The position numbers were made by a program, and so were the translations under genes. DNA of 64,000 nt from Coriobacteriia bacterium (GTDB lineage: Bacteria; Actinomycetota; Coriobacteriia; Anaerosomatales; Anaerosomataceae), in assembly GCA_030651765.1 (NCBI GenBank), contig JAUSBY010000011.1, positions 124,001 to 188,000 of the forward strand, in the 5' to 3' direction. Below, one piece after another: positions 34,226 to 42,654 of the stretch; the stretch's first letter is position 1, and the number at the start of each line of letters is the position of its first letter. The notes under the pieces are model-generated. The model saw nothing but the letters and a program-made list of their open reading frames with translations, had not been told where the DNA came from and did not search any database.

Positions 34226-35506
34226 ATGCGCATTCTCATCATTGGCGGCGGCGGTCGGGAGCACGCTATCGGCGTCGCATTGTCCCGCTCGGCACACTCG
34301 CCAGATCTCTTCTTCGCTCCTGGCAACGGCGGCACTGCGGCCCTGGGTGTCAACGTGACGATCGAGTACGAGGATCCGGGCGCGGTGGCTTTCTGGGTCG
34401 AACGCAATCCGGTCGACCTCGTGGTGGTCGGGCCTGAGGCGCCGCTCGTGACCGGCATGGCCGATATCCTGGCGCTCGACGGTGTGCCGGTGTTCGGCCC
34501 GCGCGCGGCCGCAGCCGAACTCGAGGGCTCGAAGTGGTTCGCAAAGCGCTTCATGGATCGCCACGGTATTCCCACCGCTAGCGCGACCTACTGCGAGAAC
34601 GAGGCGGATGCGGTGGCGGCCATTGAGACTCTCGGTGCGCCGCTCGTGGTGAAGGCCGACGGCCTGGCAGCCGGCAAGGGCGTGTCCGTCTCCCAGGATG
34701 AGGAGTCCGCGCGAATCTTTGCGAAGCAGTGCTTCGAGGGTGACTTTGGCGAGGCCGGGTACGTCGTCCTGGTTGAAGAGTACCTTGAGGGCCCCGAGTG
34801 CTCGCTCCTGGCGTTCACCGACGGCACGACCGTGCGGCCGATGGCACCCGCGCGCGACCACAAGCGCGCGCAAGACAACGATGAGGGCCCGAACACGGGT
34901 GGCATGGGCGTCTACTCGCCGGTGCCGGACGTGGATGCAGCGACCGAGGCAGCGATGGTCGACATCCTCGAGCGGACGGTGGCGGGGCTTGCCGAGGAGG
35001 GCATCCCGTATCGCGGTGTCCTGTACGGCGGGTTCGTACTCACGGCCGAGGGTCCGAAGGTCCTCGAGTACAACGTGCGCTTCGGCGATCCTGAGACGCA
35101 GGTGCTTCTGCCGCGGCTCAAGACGGATCTCGTGAATGCCATGCTCGCCGTCACGCAGGGCACGCTTGGCGACATCGAGCTCGAGTGGTCGGACGACTCG
35201 GTCGTGTCCGTGGTGCTCGCCTCCGGCGGGTACCCCGACAAGTACGAGTCCGGCAAAGCGATCACGGGCATCGAGGATGCCGAGGCGCTCGAGGGCGTGA
35301 CGGTCTATCACGCGGGTACCGAGCGCGGAGACAACGGCGCGATCGTCACCTCCGGCGGCCGTGTCTTGAACGTGACGGCAACGGCTCCGACACTCGGCCA
35401 GGCGCGCGAGCGCGCGTACGAGGCGGTGTCGAGGATCTCGTTCGAGGGCATGCAGTACCGCACCGATATCGCGCGATCGGCAGCCGAGACGGCGGAGGGC
35501 GCGTAG
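34226..35506 (+). CDS. purD: Phosphoribosylamine-glycine ligase
   Basis: A 426-residue ATP-grasp enzyme from ATG 34226; MRILIIGGGGREHAI is the conserved start. ATP-grasp blocks KADGLAAGKGV and EEYLEGPECSLLAF, and the RDHKRAQDNDEGPNTGGMG signature, are intact. Upstream TACAAT (34180-34185) and a short CCCGAG-CTCGGG hairpin (34203-34215) are possible control elements. The stop overlaps the next GTG by one base. Confidence 0.96.
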   Translation: MRILIIGGGGREHAIGVALSRSAHSPDLFFAPGNGGTAALGVNVTIEYEDPGAVAFWVERNPVDLVVVGPEAPLVTGMADILALDGVPVFGPRAAAAELEGSKWFAKRFMDRHGIPTASATYCENEADAVAAIETLGAPLVVKADGLAAGKGVSVSQDEESARIFAKQCFEGDFGEAGYVVLVEEYLEGPECSLLAFTDGTTVRPMAPARDHKRAQDNDEGPNTGGMGVYSPVPDVDAATEAAMVDILERTVAGLAEEGIPYRGVLYGGFVLTAEGPKVLEYNVRFGDPETQVLLPRLKTDLVNAMLAVTQGTLGDIELEWSDDSVVSVVLASGGYPDKYESGKAITGIEDAEALEGVTVYHAGTERGDNGAIVTSGGRVLNVTATAPTLGQARERAYEAVSRISFEGMQYRTDIARSAAETAEGA

Positions 35507-36831
35507 TGCTCGCCGAGCGGCTGCTCTCGACTGCGGTCGAGATCGCGCAGAAGCGGTACTTCGCCGCCGCGCCGCGCCCGGTGTCATCGCTTCCGGGTCC
35601 CGAGCCGGGCAAGCCGTACCTGCTCTACGCGCACGTGCCGTTCTGCGAGCGGCTGTGCCCATACTGTAGCTTCAACCGTTATCCGTTCGCCGAGGACCCC
35701 GCGCGCGCGTACTTCACGAGTCTGCGCGAGCAGATGCGCATGGTGGCGGACCTCGGCTACTCGTTCGATTCGCTCTATATCGGCGGCGGCACGCCGACGA
35801 TCCTTGTCGACGAGCTGTGCGAGACGATCGATCTCGCACGTGAGCTCTTTGGCGAGCTCGAGGTGTCGACCGAGACCAACCCCAACCATCTGGTCCCCGA
35901 GATCCTCGATCCGCTCAAGGAGCGCGTACAGCGCATGAGCGTGGGCGTGCAGAGCTTCGATGACGGGCTGCTTCGACAGATGGACCGCTACGACAAGTAC
36001 GGCTCCGGTGCCGAGATCCTCGAGCGGCTGCAGTCGCTCGAGGGGTTCTTCCACTCGCTCAACGTGGACATGATCTTCAACTTCCCGAGCCAGACCGAAG
36101 AGATCCTGCGTCGCGACATAGAGTGCGTGAAGGCAAGCGGCGGTAACCAGACGACGTTCTACCCGCTCATGGCGTCACGCGCTGTGGCCACGCAACTCAA
36201 GCAAACCGTCGGCATGGTGGACTACGACCGCGAAGGCCGCTACTACAAGATCCTCGCAGACGAACTCTCGGACACCTTCGAACTCTCGACCGCGTGGACG
36301 TTCTCGCGCGTCGGCGGCGGAATGATCGATGAGTACATCGTGGACTACGAGGAGTACATCGGTATCGGAAGCGGCGCGTTCAGCTACCTGCGCGGAGACA
36401 TCTACCTCACCACGTTCTCGCTGCGCGACTACGGACGTGCGATCACAGACGGCCGGATGCCGGTGGCCGTGGGAAGCGCCGACAGCGGTCTGGCCAATCG
36501 GATGCGGTACCGGTTCTTGATGGAGCTGTTCGGCCTCAGGCTCGACAAGCGGAAGTTTCGTAAGGACTTCGGGATGAGCGTGGAGCGGGGGCTTTGGAAG
36601 GAGATGATCTTCTTCCGGACGTTCGGTGCCTTTGCCACGAACAACGACGAGGAGCTCACTCTGACGGAGCGCGGGCGGTATCTGACCGTCGTCATGCAGC
36701 GCTCGATGTTCGCGCATTTGAACAGCCTCCGTGATACCGCGCGCAACGCGCTGGCCGCCGACGAGCGCGAGTTGCTCTTCGGGGATGGCGGCGCCGACTG
36801 CGGCGCGGGATGTGACGACGCGAGCGAGTGA
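35506..36831 (+). CDS. Radical SAM protein of the HemN/HemW family
   Basis: A 441-residue protein from GTG 35506. The SAM cluster CERLCPYC (C47, C51, C54) lies in LLYAHVPFCERLCPYCSFNRY, then SLYIGGGTPTIL, ETNPNHL and RMSVGVQSFDD, all typical of the coproporphyrinogen dehydrogenase-like group, which includes the haem chaperone HemW. The C-terminus GADCGAGCDDASE carries two extra Cys. The one-base overlap with purD and closeness to purE show a shared transcript, which is unusual for a haem gene. Exact role unsettled. Confidence 0.82.
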   Translation: MLAERLLSTAVEIAQKRYFAAAPRPVSSLPGPEPGKPYLLYAHVPFCERLCPYCSFNRYPFAEDPARAYFTSLREQMRMVADLGYSFDSLYIGGGTPTILVDELCETIDLARELFGELEVSTETNPNHLVPEILDPLKERVQRMSVGVQSFDDGLLRQMDRYDKYGSGAEILERLQSLEGFFHSLNVDMIFNFPSQTEEILRRDIECVKASGGNQTTFYPLMASRAVATQLKQTVGMVDYDREGRYYKILADELSDTFELSTAWTFSRVGGGMIDEYIVDYEEYIGIGSGAFSYLRGDIYLTTFSLRDYGRAITDGRMPVAVGSADSGLANRMRYRFLMELFGLRLDKRKFRKDFGMSVERGLWKEMIFFRTFGAFATNNDEELTLTERGRYLTVVMQRSMFAHLNSLRDTARNALAADERELLFGDGGADCGAGCDDASE

Positions 36832-36842
36832 AGGAGATCGTG

Positions 36843-37307
36843 ATGGGCGAGCAGACGCCGCTGGTTGGGATAGTCATGGGCTCGAAGTCCGACATGGACG
36901 TCATGCAGCAGTGCGCCGAGCAACTCGAGGAGTTCGGCGTTCCCTACGAGATGCTGGTGGCGAGCGCACACCGCAGCCCTGACCGCGTGCACGATTGGGC
37001 ATCCGGTGCCGCCGATCGCGGCATCCGCGTGATCGTCGCTGCCGCCGGCAAGGCTGCGCACCTCGGCGGTGTGGTGGCGGCATACACGCCACTACCCGTC
37101 ATCACCGTGCCGATGAAGACCTCGGACCTCGGCGGGCTCGACTCGCTGCTCTCGATGGTGCAGATGCCCACGGGCGTGCCGGTCGCGTGCGTGGCGATCA
37201 ATGGCGCGCGTAACGCCGCGATCCTTGCCACGCAGATCCTCGGTGCCGGGCTGACCGAGTACCGGGAGCGCATCGCCGACTACAAGCGGGCGATGGCCGA
37301 AGGCTAG
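36843..37307 (+). CDS. purE: N5-carboxyaminoimidazole ribonucleotide mutase
   Basis: A 154-residue protein; ATG 36843 follows AAGGAG within the end of the preceding gene. VGIVMGSKSDMDVM and SAHRSPDRVHDWA, then AAAGKAAHLGGVVA, are the class I PurE signatures. This class needs PurK, which is not in the window. Confidence 0.95.
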   Translation: MGEQTPLVGIVMGSKSDMDVMQQCAEQLEEFGVPYEMLVASAHRSPDRVHDWASGAADRGIRVIVAAAGKAAHLGGVVAAYTPLPVITVPMKTSDLGGLDSLLSMVQMPTGVPVACVAINGARNAAILATQILGAGLTEYRERIADYKRAMAEG

Positions 37308-37319
37308 GGGCGCAGGCGG

Positions 37320-37814
37320 CTACCAGTCGCCCGAACCCGGCTCGCCCCTGAACGGTCCCACCACGTCGTTCGTGATCCAGCCGCTGTAGTGCGATCCGGG
37401 CTGCGCTCTGACCACTTCACCGTCTACCCGGCACTCGTCCATGAGCGCGGGGCGGAATCCCACGTAGCCGACAAGCGCCTCATATCCCGGCGCAGGTGTG
37501 ACGTAGCCCCACGCAGCCTCCTCGGCCCGGTGCTCACCGAGTTGGACCGAGTAGTAGCGGGCCTCGCCCTTGAACTCGTTGTAGCGGACGCGTGCGCTCG
37601 CCTCGAGGACGCCGGGCCGCACATCCTCGATCGGGAAGTAGTAGAAGGGCGGGTGGCTCGTCTCTAACACGCGCAGCCCGCGCCTGGTATCGGCGATGAT
37701 CTCGCCACCCAGGACCACTTCGAGGTGTCGCTCTGTCTTCTGGACAGCCGGCGGACGTGGATAGTCCCACACGGACTCCTGGCCCGGACCCGGCTTGATT
37801 CTTTCGACTCGCAC
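37320..37814 (-). CDS. DUF427 domain protein
   Basis: A 164-residue protein with VRVERIKPGPGQESVWDYPRPP at the N-terminus and the repeated beta motif ETSHPPFYYFPIEDVR...YNEFKGEARYYSV, diagnostic of DUF427. GTG 37814 is preferred over ATG 37829 because GGAGGTCACCT is placed correctly for it and family members start here. The role is unknown. It is convergent with purE. Confidence 0.86.
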   Translation of the reverse strand: MRVERIKPGPGQESVWDYPRPPAVQKTERHLEVVLGGEIIADTRRGLRVLETSHPPFYYFPIEDVRPGVLEASARVRYNEFKGEARYYSVQLGEHRAEEAAWGYVTPAPGYEALVGYVGFRPALMDECRVDGEVVRAQPGSHYSGWITNDVVGPFRGEPGSGDW

Positions 37815-37859
37815 GCAGGTGACCTCCATCGCTGGATGGAAGGTACCTACCCGTTAGCG

Positions 37860-39368
37860 CTATCCGCTCTGCAACATGAGGGCGATGGTCTCACGCACGA
37901 TCGGATAGACCGCCGAGTTCCCCCCGAGGCAGCGCACGTACCCGAACTCGGCCGCTTCTCCGGCCAGGAGCTCCGCGACTCCGCTGTGCAGGCGTGCTGC
38001 GGGTGTGAGCAGGAGCGGTACGCCGAGCCGTCCGGCCATCACGCCACCGGCAAGCGCGTCGGCGAACCCGGCGCCGTTGGCGAGCGCCGCCCCCCGGTAC
38101 GTCATGCAGCACGACTCGGCTGCATGGGCTGAGATCTCCATCGCCGTCTCGTACCGGTCATCGCCGCTGATCCGGGGCACGTGTGCGTCGTCGAGCAGGG
38201 CCGAGAGATCCGAGCGTACCTGCTCGGACACCGCACTGGGGCCTCCGAGTACGATCGCTCCCGTGGTGCCGAGGTCCTCGATCGCCTGCCTGGTGTCGGC
38301 CGCCAGCTCACCGGGAGTCGTGAGCAGGATCGGTCGCAGGTGGCGGTACGCGACCGGGGCCGCGGCGAGCGCATCGGGGAAGTCCGCGCCGGTGGCCACG
38401 AAGACCTCGGTGTCGACCGTTGTGCCGGCTGCGATGGCACGCGCCTGAGTCTCGCGTGCGAGCGCAGCGGAGGTCTCGTACCGGTCGGTCCCGCCGACCC
38501 GGGTGGTCTCCACACCCTCGAGCGCGTCGAGCGCCTGCACCACTGCGGGCGAGACGGCCGCTTCGCCTCCGATCACGATCGCTTCGGACGCGCCCAGCCG
38601 CCGGATCTCCTCGGCTACCGTGGCGGGAAGCGAGCCCGGCCTCGTAAGGAGCACGGGACCCTCGAGAGCCCCCGCGAGCGCGGATGCGCCGAGCGCGTCC
38701 GGCCAGTTCTCGCCTGAGGCGATTATGACGGTCGCAGCGGAGCCGTCCGCCCACGCGGCCCGCGAGGCGGCGGCGGCGGTCGCGTACCTGTCGGCACCCG
38801 CTATCGGCGAGACGTAGGCAGAGTAGTTGATGCTCTCGGTGATACCGCGCAGTCGGTACGGCAGGTACCCGTAGTCCTCACCCCAGTAGGGGTAGGGCGT
38901 CGCCCGGCGCCGGGAACCGTCGGGAGGAGTGGTGTTCTTCGACTGCGTGCTGCTCATCTCGTACGCCCAGTACTCCGTGCGTGTCGCGTCGGTCCAGCCG
39001 CCGAAGATGACGGCGTGTTCGCCGCTCTTGAGGATGAGGTCGCCCGGCTGCAGCGCCTCCTTCGGAGTCGGGTCGGCATACGAAGCGAGCGAACGCGTGG
39101 ACGCGCCCGGCCTCGGCAGGTTCCATGACATCGAAGCGAATCCCGAACAGTCGCGCCGCCAGCCGAGAGACGGTGAGGAGACGATCGTGCCATCGAGATC
39201 GGCCCAGCCCGACTGGCTGTACGGGATCACGGCGTCGGCCCAACGCGTGGCGCGGTCCATCACGAGTGAGCGCGACATCGCGGCGAACGCCGGCGCCGCT
39301 GGTACCACGACGATCGTCAGCGTGAGGGCGAGCGCGACTCCAAGGCGGAAGGGGCTACGACGATGCAA
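37860..39368 (-). CDS. Secreted NlpC/P60-like wall protein with CWB2 repeats
   Basis: A 502-residue protein from TTG 39368 (GGGAG upstream). Signal peptide to about residue 29, then an NlpC/P60-like segment with GWRRDCSGFASMSW (nucleophile C74) and GEHAVIFGGW (His about 117). Three CWB2 modules (about 190-500) follow, with motifs such as IAGADRYATAAAASRAAW, SGENWPDALGASAL and VIGGEAAVSPAV. CWB2 binds wall polymers non-covalently. It looks like a peptidoglycan hydrolase or amidase anchored to the wall. Confidence 0.85.
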   Translation of the reverse strand: MHRRSPFRLGVALALTLTIVVVPAAPAFAAMSRSLVMDRATRWADAVIPYSQSGWADLDGTIVSSPSLGWRRDCSGFASMSWNLPRPGASTRSLASYADPTPKEALQPGDLILKSGEHAVIFGGWTDATRTEYWAYEMSSTQSKNTTPPDGSRRRATPYPYWGEDYGYLPYRLRGITESINYSAYVSPIAGADRYATAAAASRAAWADGSAATVIIASGENWPDALGASALAGALEGPVLLTRPGSLPATVAEEIRRLGASEAIVIGGEAAVSPAVVQALDALEGVETTRVGGTDRYETSAALARETQARAIAAGTTVDTEVFVATGADFPDALAAAPVAYRHLRPILLTTPGELAADTRQAIEDLGTTGAIVLGGPSAVSEQVRSDLSALLDDAHVPRISGDDRYETAMEISAHAAESCCMTYRGAALANGAGFADALAGGVMAGRLGVPLLLTPAARLHSGVAELLAGEAAEFGYVRCLGGNSAVYPIVRETIALMLQSG

Positions 39369-39450
39369 CGGATTCTCCCGTCGGACGATGAGGTCCTACC
39401 TCGGGAGTATCGGCAGGGTTGACGCATTCCACAACCCCGAGCGGCGTCGG

Positions 39451-39834
39451 CTACGGTCGCAGGAGCAGCGTTCCCGCAGAGGCTTGCACCGGGTACGACT
39501 CGGCTACGGGACCTTCGAACCACACGTCCACGGTCTGGCCAACCTCCAGATCGCCGAAGTCGATCGGCTCGATCGCGCCGTCCGCATCAAGCCGCCGCAG
39601 CGTGGTCTCACTCGTGATCCACACCGAAGCCTTGTCGTACCCGAACTCCGCGACGCCCAGCGCTTCGATGAGCAACGACCCGCCCCCGGGAGCGGGTGTG
39701 AGTGTGGTGATCTCGCCGCGGATGGCCGGGTCTTCGGTCGGGAGCCCGGAGGTACACCCGCCGAGTGCGGGCGCCGAGGCGAGCGCGAGCGCCAGGAGGA
39801 ACGCTCCGATCGTCGTCTTTGCTGGCCTGGTCAT
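39451..39834 (-). CDS. DUF3221/YobA-like lipoprotein
   Basis: A 127-residue protein; ATG 39834 follows GGAGGTG. The lipobox is ASAPALGGC. The mature part (AIRGEITTLTPAPGG...YDKASVWITSETTLRR...VDVWFEGPVAESYPVQASAGTL) is the short beta-barrel-like domain of DUF3221/YobA proteins. Function unknown; probably cell-surface. Confidence 0.75.
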   Translation of the reverse strand: MTRPAKTTIGAFLLALALASAPALGGCTSGLPTEDPAIRGEITTLTPAPGGGSLLIEALGVAEFGYDKASVWITSETTLRRLDADGAIEPIDFGDLEVGQTVDVWFEGPVAESYPVQASAGTLLLRP

Positions 39835-39990
39835 AGTGACACCTCCGGTCGTGAGTGTGTTCATCCCCCGTTTGACGGGTGGTGCGGTCACAGGGTTCCG
39901 AACGCGGCCGGCTGAAGCGTCAGGGATGCATGGACACAGCGGTTGGTGAATAATCGGGCTACCCGCCACACATACCGAGAGGGAGTCACC

Positions 39991-41211
39991 ATGCCGCACG
40001 GGTACTACGAAGACGTCCGCATCACCGGACACCTTATCGACTCGGGCATCATGTCCCGGATCATGGACGATATCGTCGCGCTCGACGGCGGCTTCGAGAC
40101 GCTCTCGTTCGAGGTCGGCAGGACCAACGAGGATGCGTCATCGGCGCTGCTGCGCATCAGCGGGAGTGACGAGGGGCACCTCGATCACATCCTCGCGGTC
40201 ATCGGCCAGCACGGGGCCGAACCCGTCGATGCCTCCGACGCCCGCACCGTACCAGCGCCGGCAGACGGGGTGCTCCCAAAGGGCTTCTACGCGACCACGA
40301 ACCTGGAGACCGCCGTTCGCATCGGCGGCAGGTGGGTCCCCGTCGCCGGACCCGAGATGGACCTTGGTGTCGTCATCGACGACGGCGCGGCGCGTACCGT
40401 GACCATGGCCGATGTGCGCGCAGGACAGGAGATCGTGGTGGGACACCTCGGCCTCCGCGTCAAGCCGCTGGAGCGTCCGCGCGACAAGCAGGAGTTCGAG
40501 TTCATGAACTCGGAGGTATCCTCCGAGAAGCCGAAGGCGCTCGTGATCAGGGACGTGGCGCGCATGCTCGAGAAGATCCGCGAGCGCGGCCAGAGCATCA
40601 TCTTTGTGGTCGGACCGGCAGTCGTGCACACCGGCGCAGCGGAACACCTCGCTCGGCTGGTGCGTGCCGGCTACGTCTCGGTTCTGTTCGGAGGGAACGC
40701 CGTTGCGGTGCACGACATCGAGTCGGCGCTCTATGGCACGTCGCTCGGCGTCTCGATGGAGGCGGGTATGCCCACCGTAGGCGGGCACGAGCATCACCTG
40801 CGGGCCATCAACACGATCCGCGGATGCGGGGGCATTGCGCAGGCTGTCGAGCAGGGGGTGCTGACGCACGGTCTGATGCACACGCTCGTGACGGCCGACG
40901 TCCCGTACGTGCTCGCCGGCTCGATACGCGACGACGGACCGTTGCCCGACGTGATCACCGATGCGCTGCAGGCGCAGGCGGCGATGCGCGCGCACTGTCA
41001 AGCGGCCGGCGCGTGCATCATGCTCTCGACCATGCTGCACTCGATAGCCACCGGCAACATGCTGCCCGCCTCGGTCACCACGGTATGCGTCGATATCAAC
41101 CCCGCGGTCGTCACCAAATTGGCCGATCGCGGCAGCTTCCAGACGATCGGCATCGTGACCGACGTCGGGCTGTTCCTCGAGATGCTCGCCGACGAGCTGG
41201 AGCGCGGATGA
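39991..41211 (+). CDS. TIGR00300 family protein (LOR/SDH; ornithine cyclodeaminase type)
   Basis: A 406-residue protein from ATG 39991 (GAGAGGGAG). An N-terminal LOR/SDH domain (GYYEDVRITGHLIDSGIMSRIMDDI, YATTNLETAVRIGGRWVPV) precedes a Rossmann-like domain with VVGPAVVHTGAAEHLARL and LFGGNAVAVHDIESALYG. Archaeal members of this group convert ornithine to proline and ammonia with NAD. It is likely to act in arginine or ornithine breakdown. Its stop overlaps an ATG in frame with msrA. Confidence 0.85.
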   Translation: MPHGYYEDVRITGHLIDSGIMSRIMDDIVALDGGFETLSFEVGRTNEDASSALLRISGSDEGHLDHILAVIGQHGAEPVDASDARTVPAPADGVLPKGFYATTNLETAVRIGGRWVPVAGPEMDLGVVIDDGAARTVTMADVRAGQEIVVGHLGLRVKPLERPRDKQEFEFMNSEVSSEKPKALVIRDVARMLEKIRERGQSIIFVVGPAVVHTGAAEHLARLVRAGYVSVLFGGNAVAVHDIESALYGTSLGVSMEAGMPTVGGHEHHLRAINTIRGCGGIAQAVEQGVLTHGLMHTLVTADVPYVLAGSIRDDGPLPDVITDALQAQAAMRAHCQAAGACIMLSTMLHSIATGNMLPASVTTVCVDINPAVVTKLADRGSFQTIGIVTDVGLFLEMLADELERG

Positions 41212-41279
41212 AGCACGATGCCGAGAGGGGGAAGGCGGCACGCCGTGTGCTGTTCAAGCGCACGGCGAGAGGAGCTGAC

Positions 41280-41960
41280 ATGTCCGAACAGGCGGTCCAA
41301 TGCCCCCGGCTTGATACCGTCGACCACGGCGTGCTCGAGCGGGCGACGTTCGCACTCGGTTGATTCTGGGGACCCGATGCCCGGTTCGGGCAGATGGCAG
41401 GAGTCGTCCACACCCGTGTCGGCTACGCGGGCGGCACGACCCCCGACCCCACATATCGCGCGATCGGGGATCATACAGAGTCGCTCCAGGTCGACTTCGA
41501 TCCCGCGATCGTCACGTACGAGGACCTGCTCGCCGTCTTCTGGTCGGCCCATCGGCCCGCCGCCTCGGCGCACTCGCGGCAGTACGCATCCATGATCCTT
41601 CCAATAACCGACGAGCAGGAGGCGGCAGCGCGTGCCTCGTGCGCGACCGTCACCGGACTGCTCGGCGCGGTGACGACCGATATCGTCGCCGGTGCGCGCT
41701 TCTACGTTGCCGAGGACTATCACCAGAAGTACCGCCTGCGGTGCGATCGTGTCCTCGCGGCCGAGTTCGCGCGGATGTATCCCGATGCTGCGGGGTTTCG
41801 CGAGAGTACTGCGGCCGCCCGGGTGAACGGGTATCGTGACGGGTACGGGACGCGCCCCGAGTTCGATGCCGAGATCGGCATGCTCGGGCTGAGCGAGGCG
41901 GCGCAGGGGCGTCTCCGGTCGTTCGTGCCGGCGGGTCGGAGTCGCGGGGAGGTCGGCTGA
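41280..41960 (+). CDS. msrA: Peptide methionine sulfoxide reductase MsrA, selenoprotein
   Basis: A 226-residue protein if the TGA at 41361-41363 is read as selenocysteine (residue 28). The frame is continuous before and after it: ATFALG-U-FWGPDARFGQMAGVVHTRVGYAGG. Sec stands exactly where MsrA has its catalytic Cys in GCFWG. Downstream, HTESLQVDFDP and AEDYHQKYRLR are typical MsrA. A hairpin follows the UGA (see 41361-41396). ATG 41280 has AGGAG; an in-frame ATG 41208 overlapping the previous stop is an alternative. It makes MetO(S) reduction coupled with the adjacent msrB. Confidence 0.9.
41361..41396 (+). promoter_or_regulatory. UGA codon and bacterial SECIS-like hairpin in msrA
   Basis: TGCCCG (41378-41383) pairs with CGGGCA (41387-41392) closing on GTT. 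The apical GG-U begins about 20 bases after the UGA, within the usual bSECIS distance and loop-start pattern. The hairpin is inside coding sequence, as in bacterial selenoprotein genes. Confidence 0.7.
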
Positions 41961-41961
41961 C

Positions 41962-42366
41962 GTGAAGCGCTACGAGATCAAGCGGACCGACGCCGAGTGG
42001 CGGGAGCTTCTCGCGCCCGAGCAGTACCGGGTGTTGCGCGAGGCGGGGACCGAGCGTCCAGGCACCGGCATCTACCTCGACACGACCGACGAGGGCCTGT
42101 ATCGATGCGGCGCGTCTGGGAATCCGCTCTTCCGCTCGGGGGCCAAGTACCATTCGGGTTGTGGCTGGCCGAGCTTCTACGAGCCCGTCGCTTCGGACGC
42201 GGTGGAGGAACTCACCGATACGAGTCACGGAATGTCGCGCACCGAGATCCGCTGCGGTACGTGTGGGTCGCACCTCGGCCACGTCTTCGAGGACGGCCCG
42301 GCTCCCACTGGCCAACGCTACTGCATGAATTCGGCGGCACTCAACTTCGAGTCCACTGACGGATAG
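41962..42366 (+). CDS. msrB: Peptide methionine sulfoxide reductase MsrB
   Basis: A 134-residue protein from GTG 41962, one base after the msrA stop. SGCGWPSFYEP and RYCMNSAALNF (catalytic C121) are the MsrB signatures. The structural zinc site is altered: C49 is followed by S52 where the family has a second Cys, while C98 and C101 remain. Together with msrA it repairs both MetO epimers. Confidence 0.94.
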   Translation: MKRYEIKRTDAEWRELLAPEQYRVLREAGTERPGTGIYLDTTDEGLYRCGASGNPLFRSGAKYHSGCGWPSFYEPVASDAVEELTDTSHGMSRTEIRCGTCGSHLGHVFEDGPAPTGQRYCMNSAALNFESTDG

Positions 42367-42372
42367 GCCGGG

Positions 42373-42654
42373 ATGTACCAGGAAAGCGAGATAGTCGACC
42401 TGCTGATGGTGCTGTTTCTCACGCCGATCATGGCCGTGAGCGTGCGGGCCATCCATGTCGTGGGCAAGCGGTGGTTCATCGCCGGCTATCTCGCCATCGC
42501 CTCGGGATACGTCTTCACGATCGCCGAGGGTTACATCGCCCCCGTGCTCTTCAACACGCTCGAGCACGCTGCGTACGCGGTCGGCGGGGTGTGCTTCCTT
42601 GCCGGGCTGGTCGCTCTGGCGCATGCGTCCCGCGTGCGAGCCGAGTCGCCATGA
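42373..42654 (+). CDS. Small membrane protein paired with histidine kinase
   Basis: A 93-residue protein with three transmembrane helices (VDLLMVLFLTPIMAVSV, WFIAGYLAIASGYVFTIAEG, LEHAAYAVGGVCFLAGLVALA). Its stop overlaps the ATG of the histidine kinase gene (ATGA), so the two are coupled. The third helix, beginning LEH, resembles a helix in the kinase (NVLEHAGI), hinting at a shared sensor fold. Function unknown. Confidence 0.75.
   Translation: MYQESEIVDLLMVLFLTPIMAVSVRAIHVVGKRWFIAGYLAIASGYVFTIAEGYIAPVLFNTLEHAAYAVGGVCFLAGLVALAHASRVRAESP

Noticed and set aside
41361-41363. TGA as a true stop that splits msrA in two
   Set aside because: The frame, the exact catalytic position and the hairpin all fit selenocysteine; a simple nonsense mutation at that one codon is less likely.
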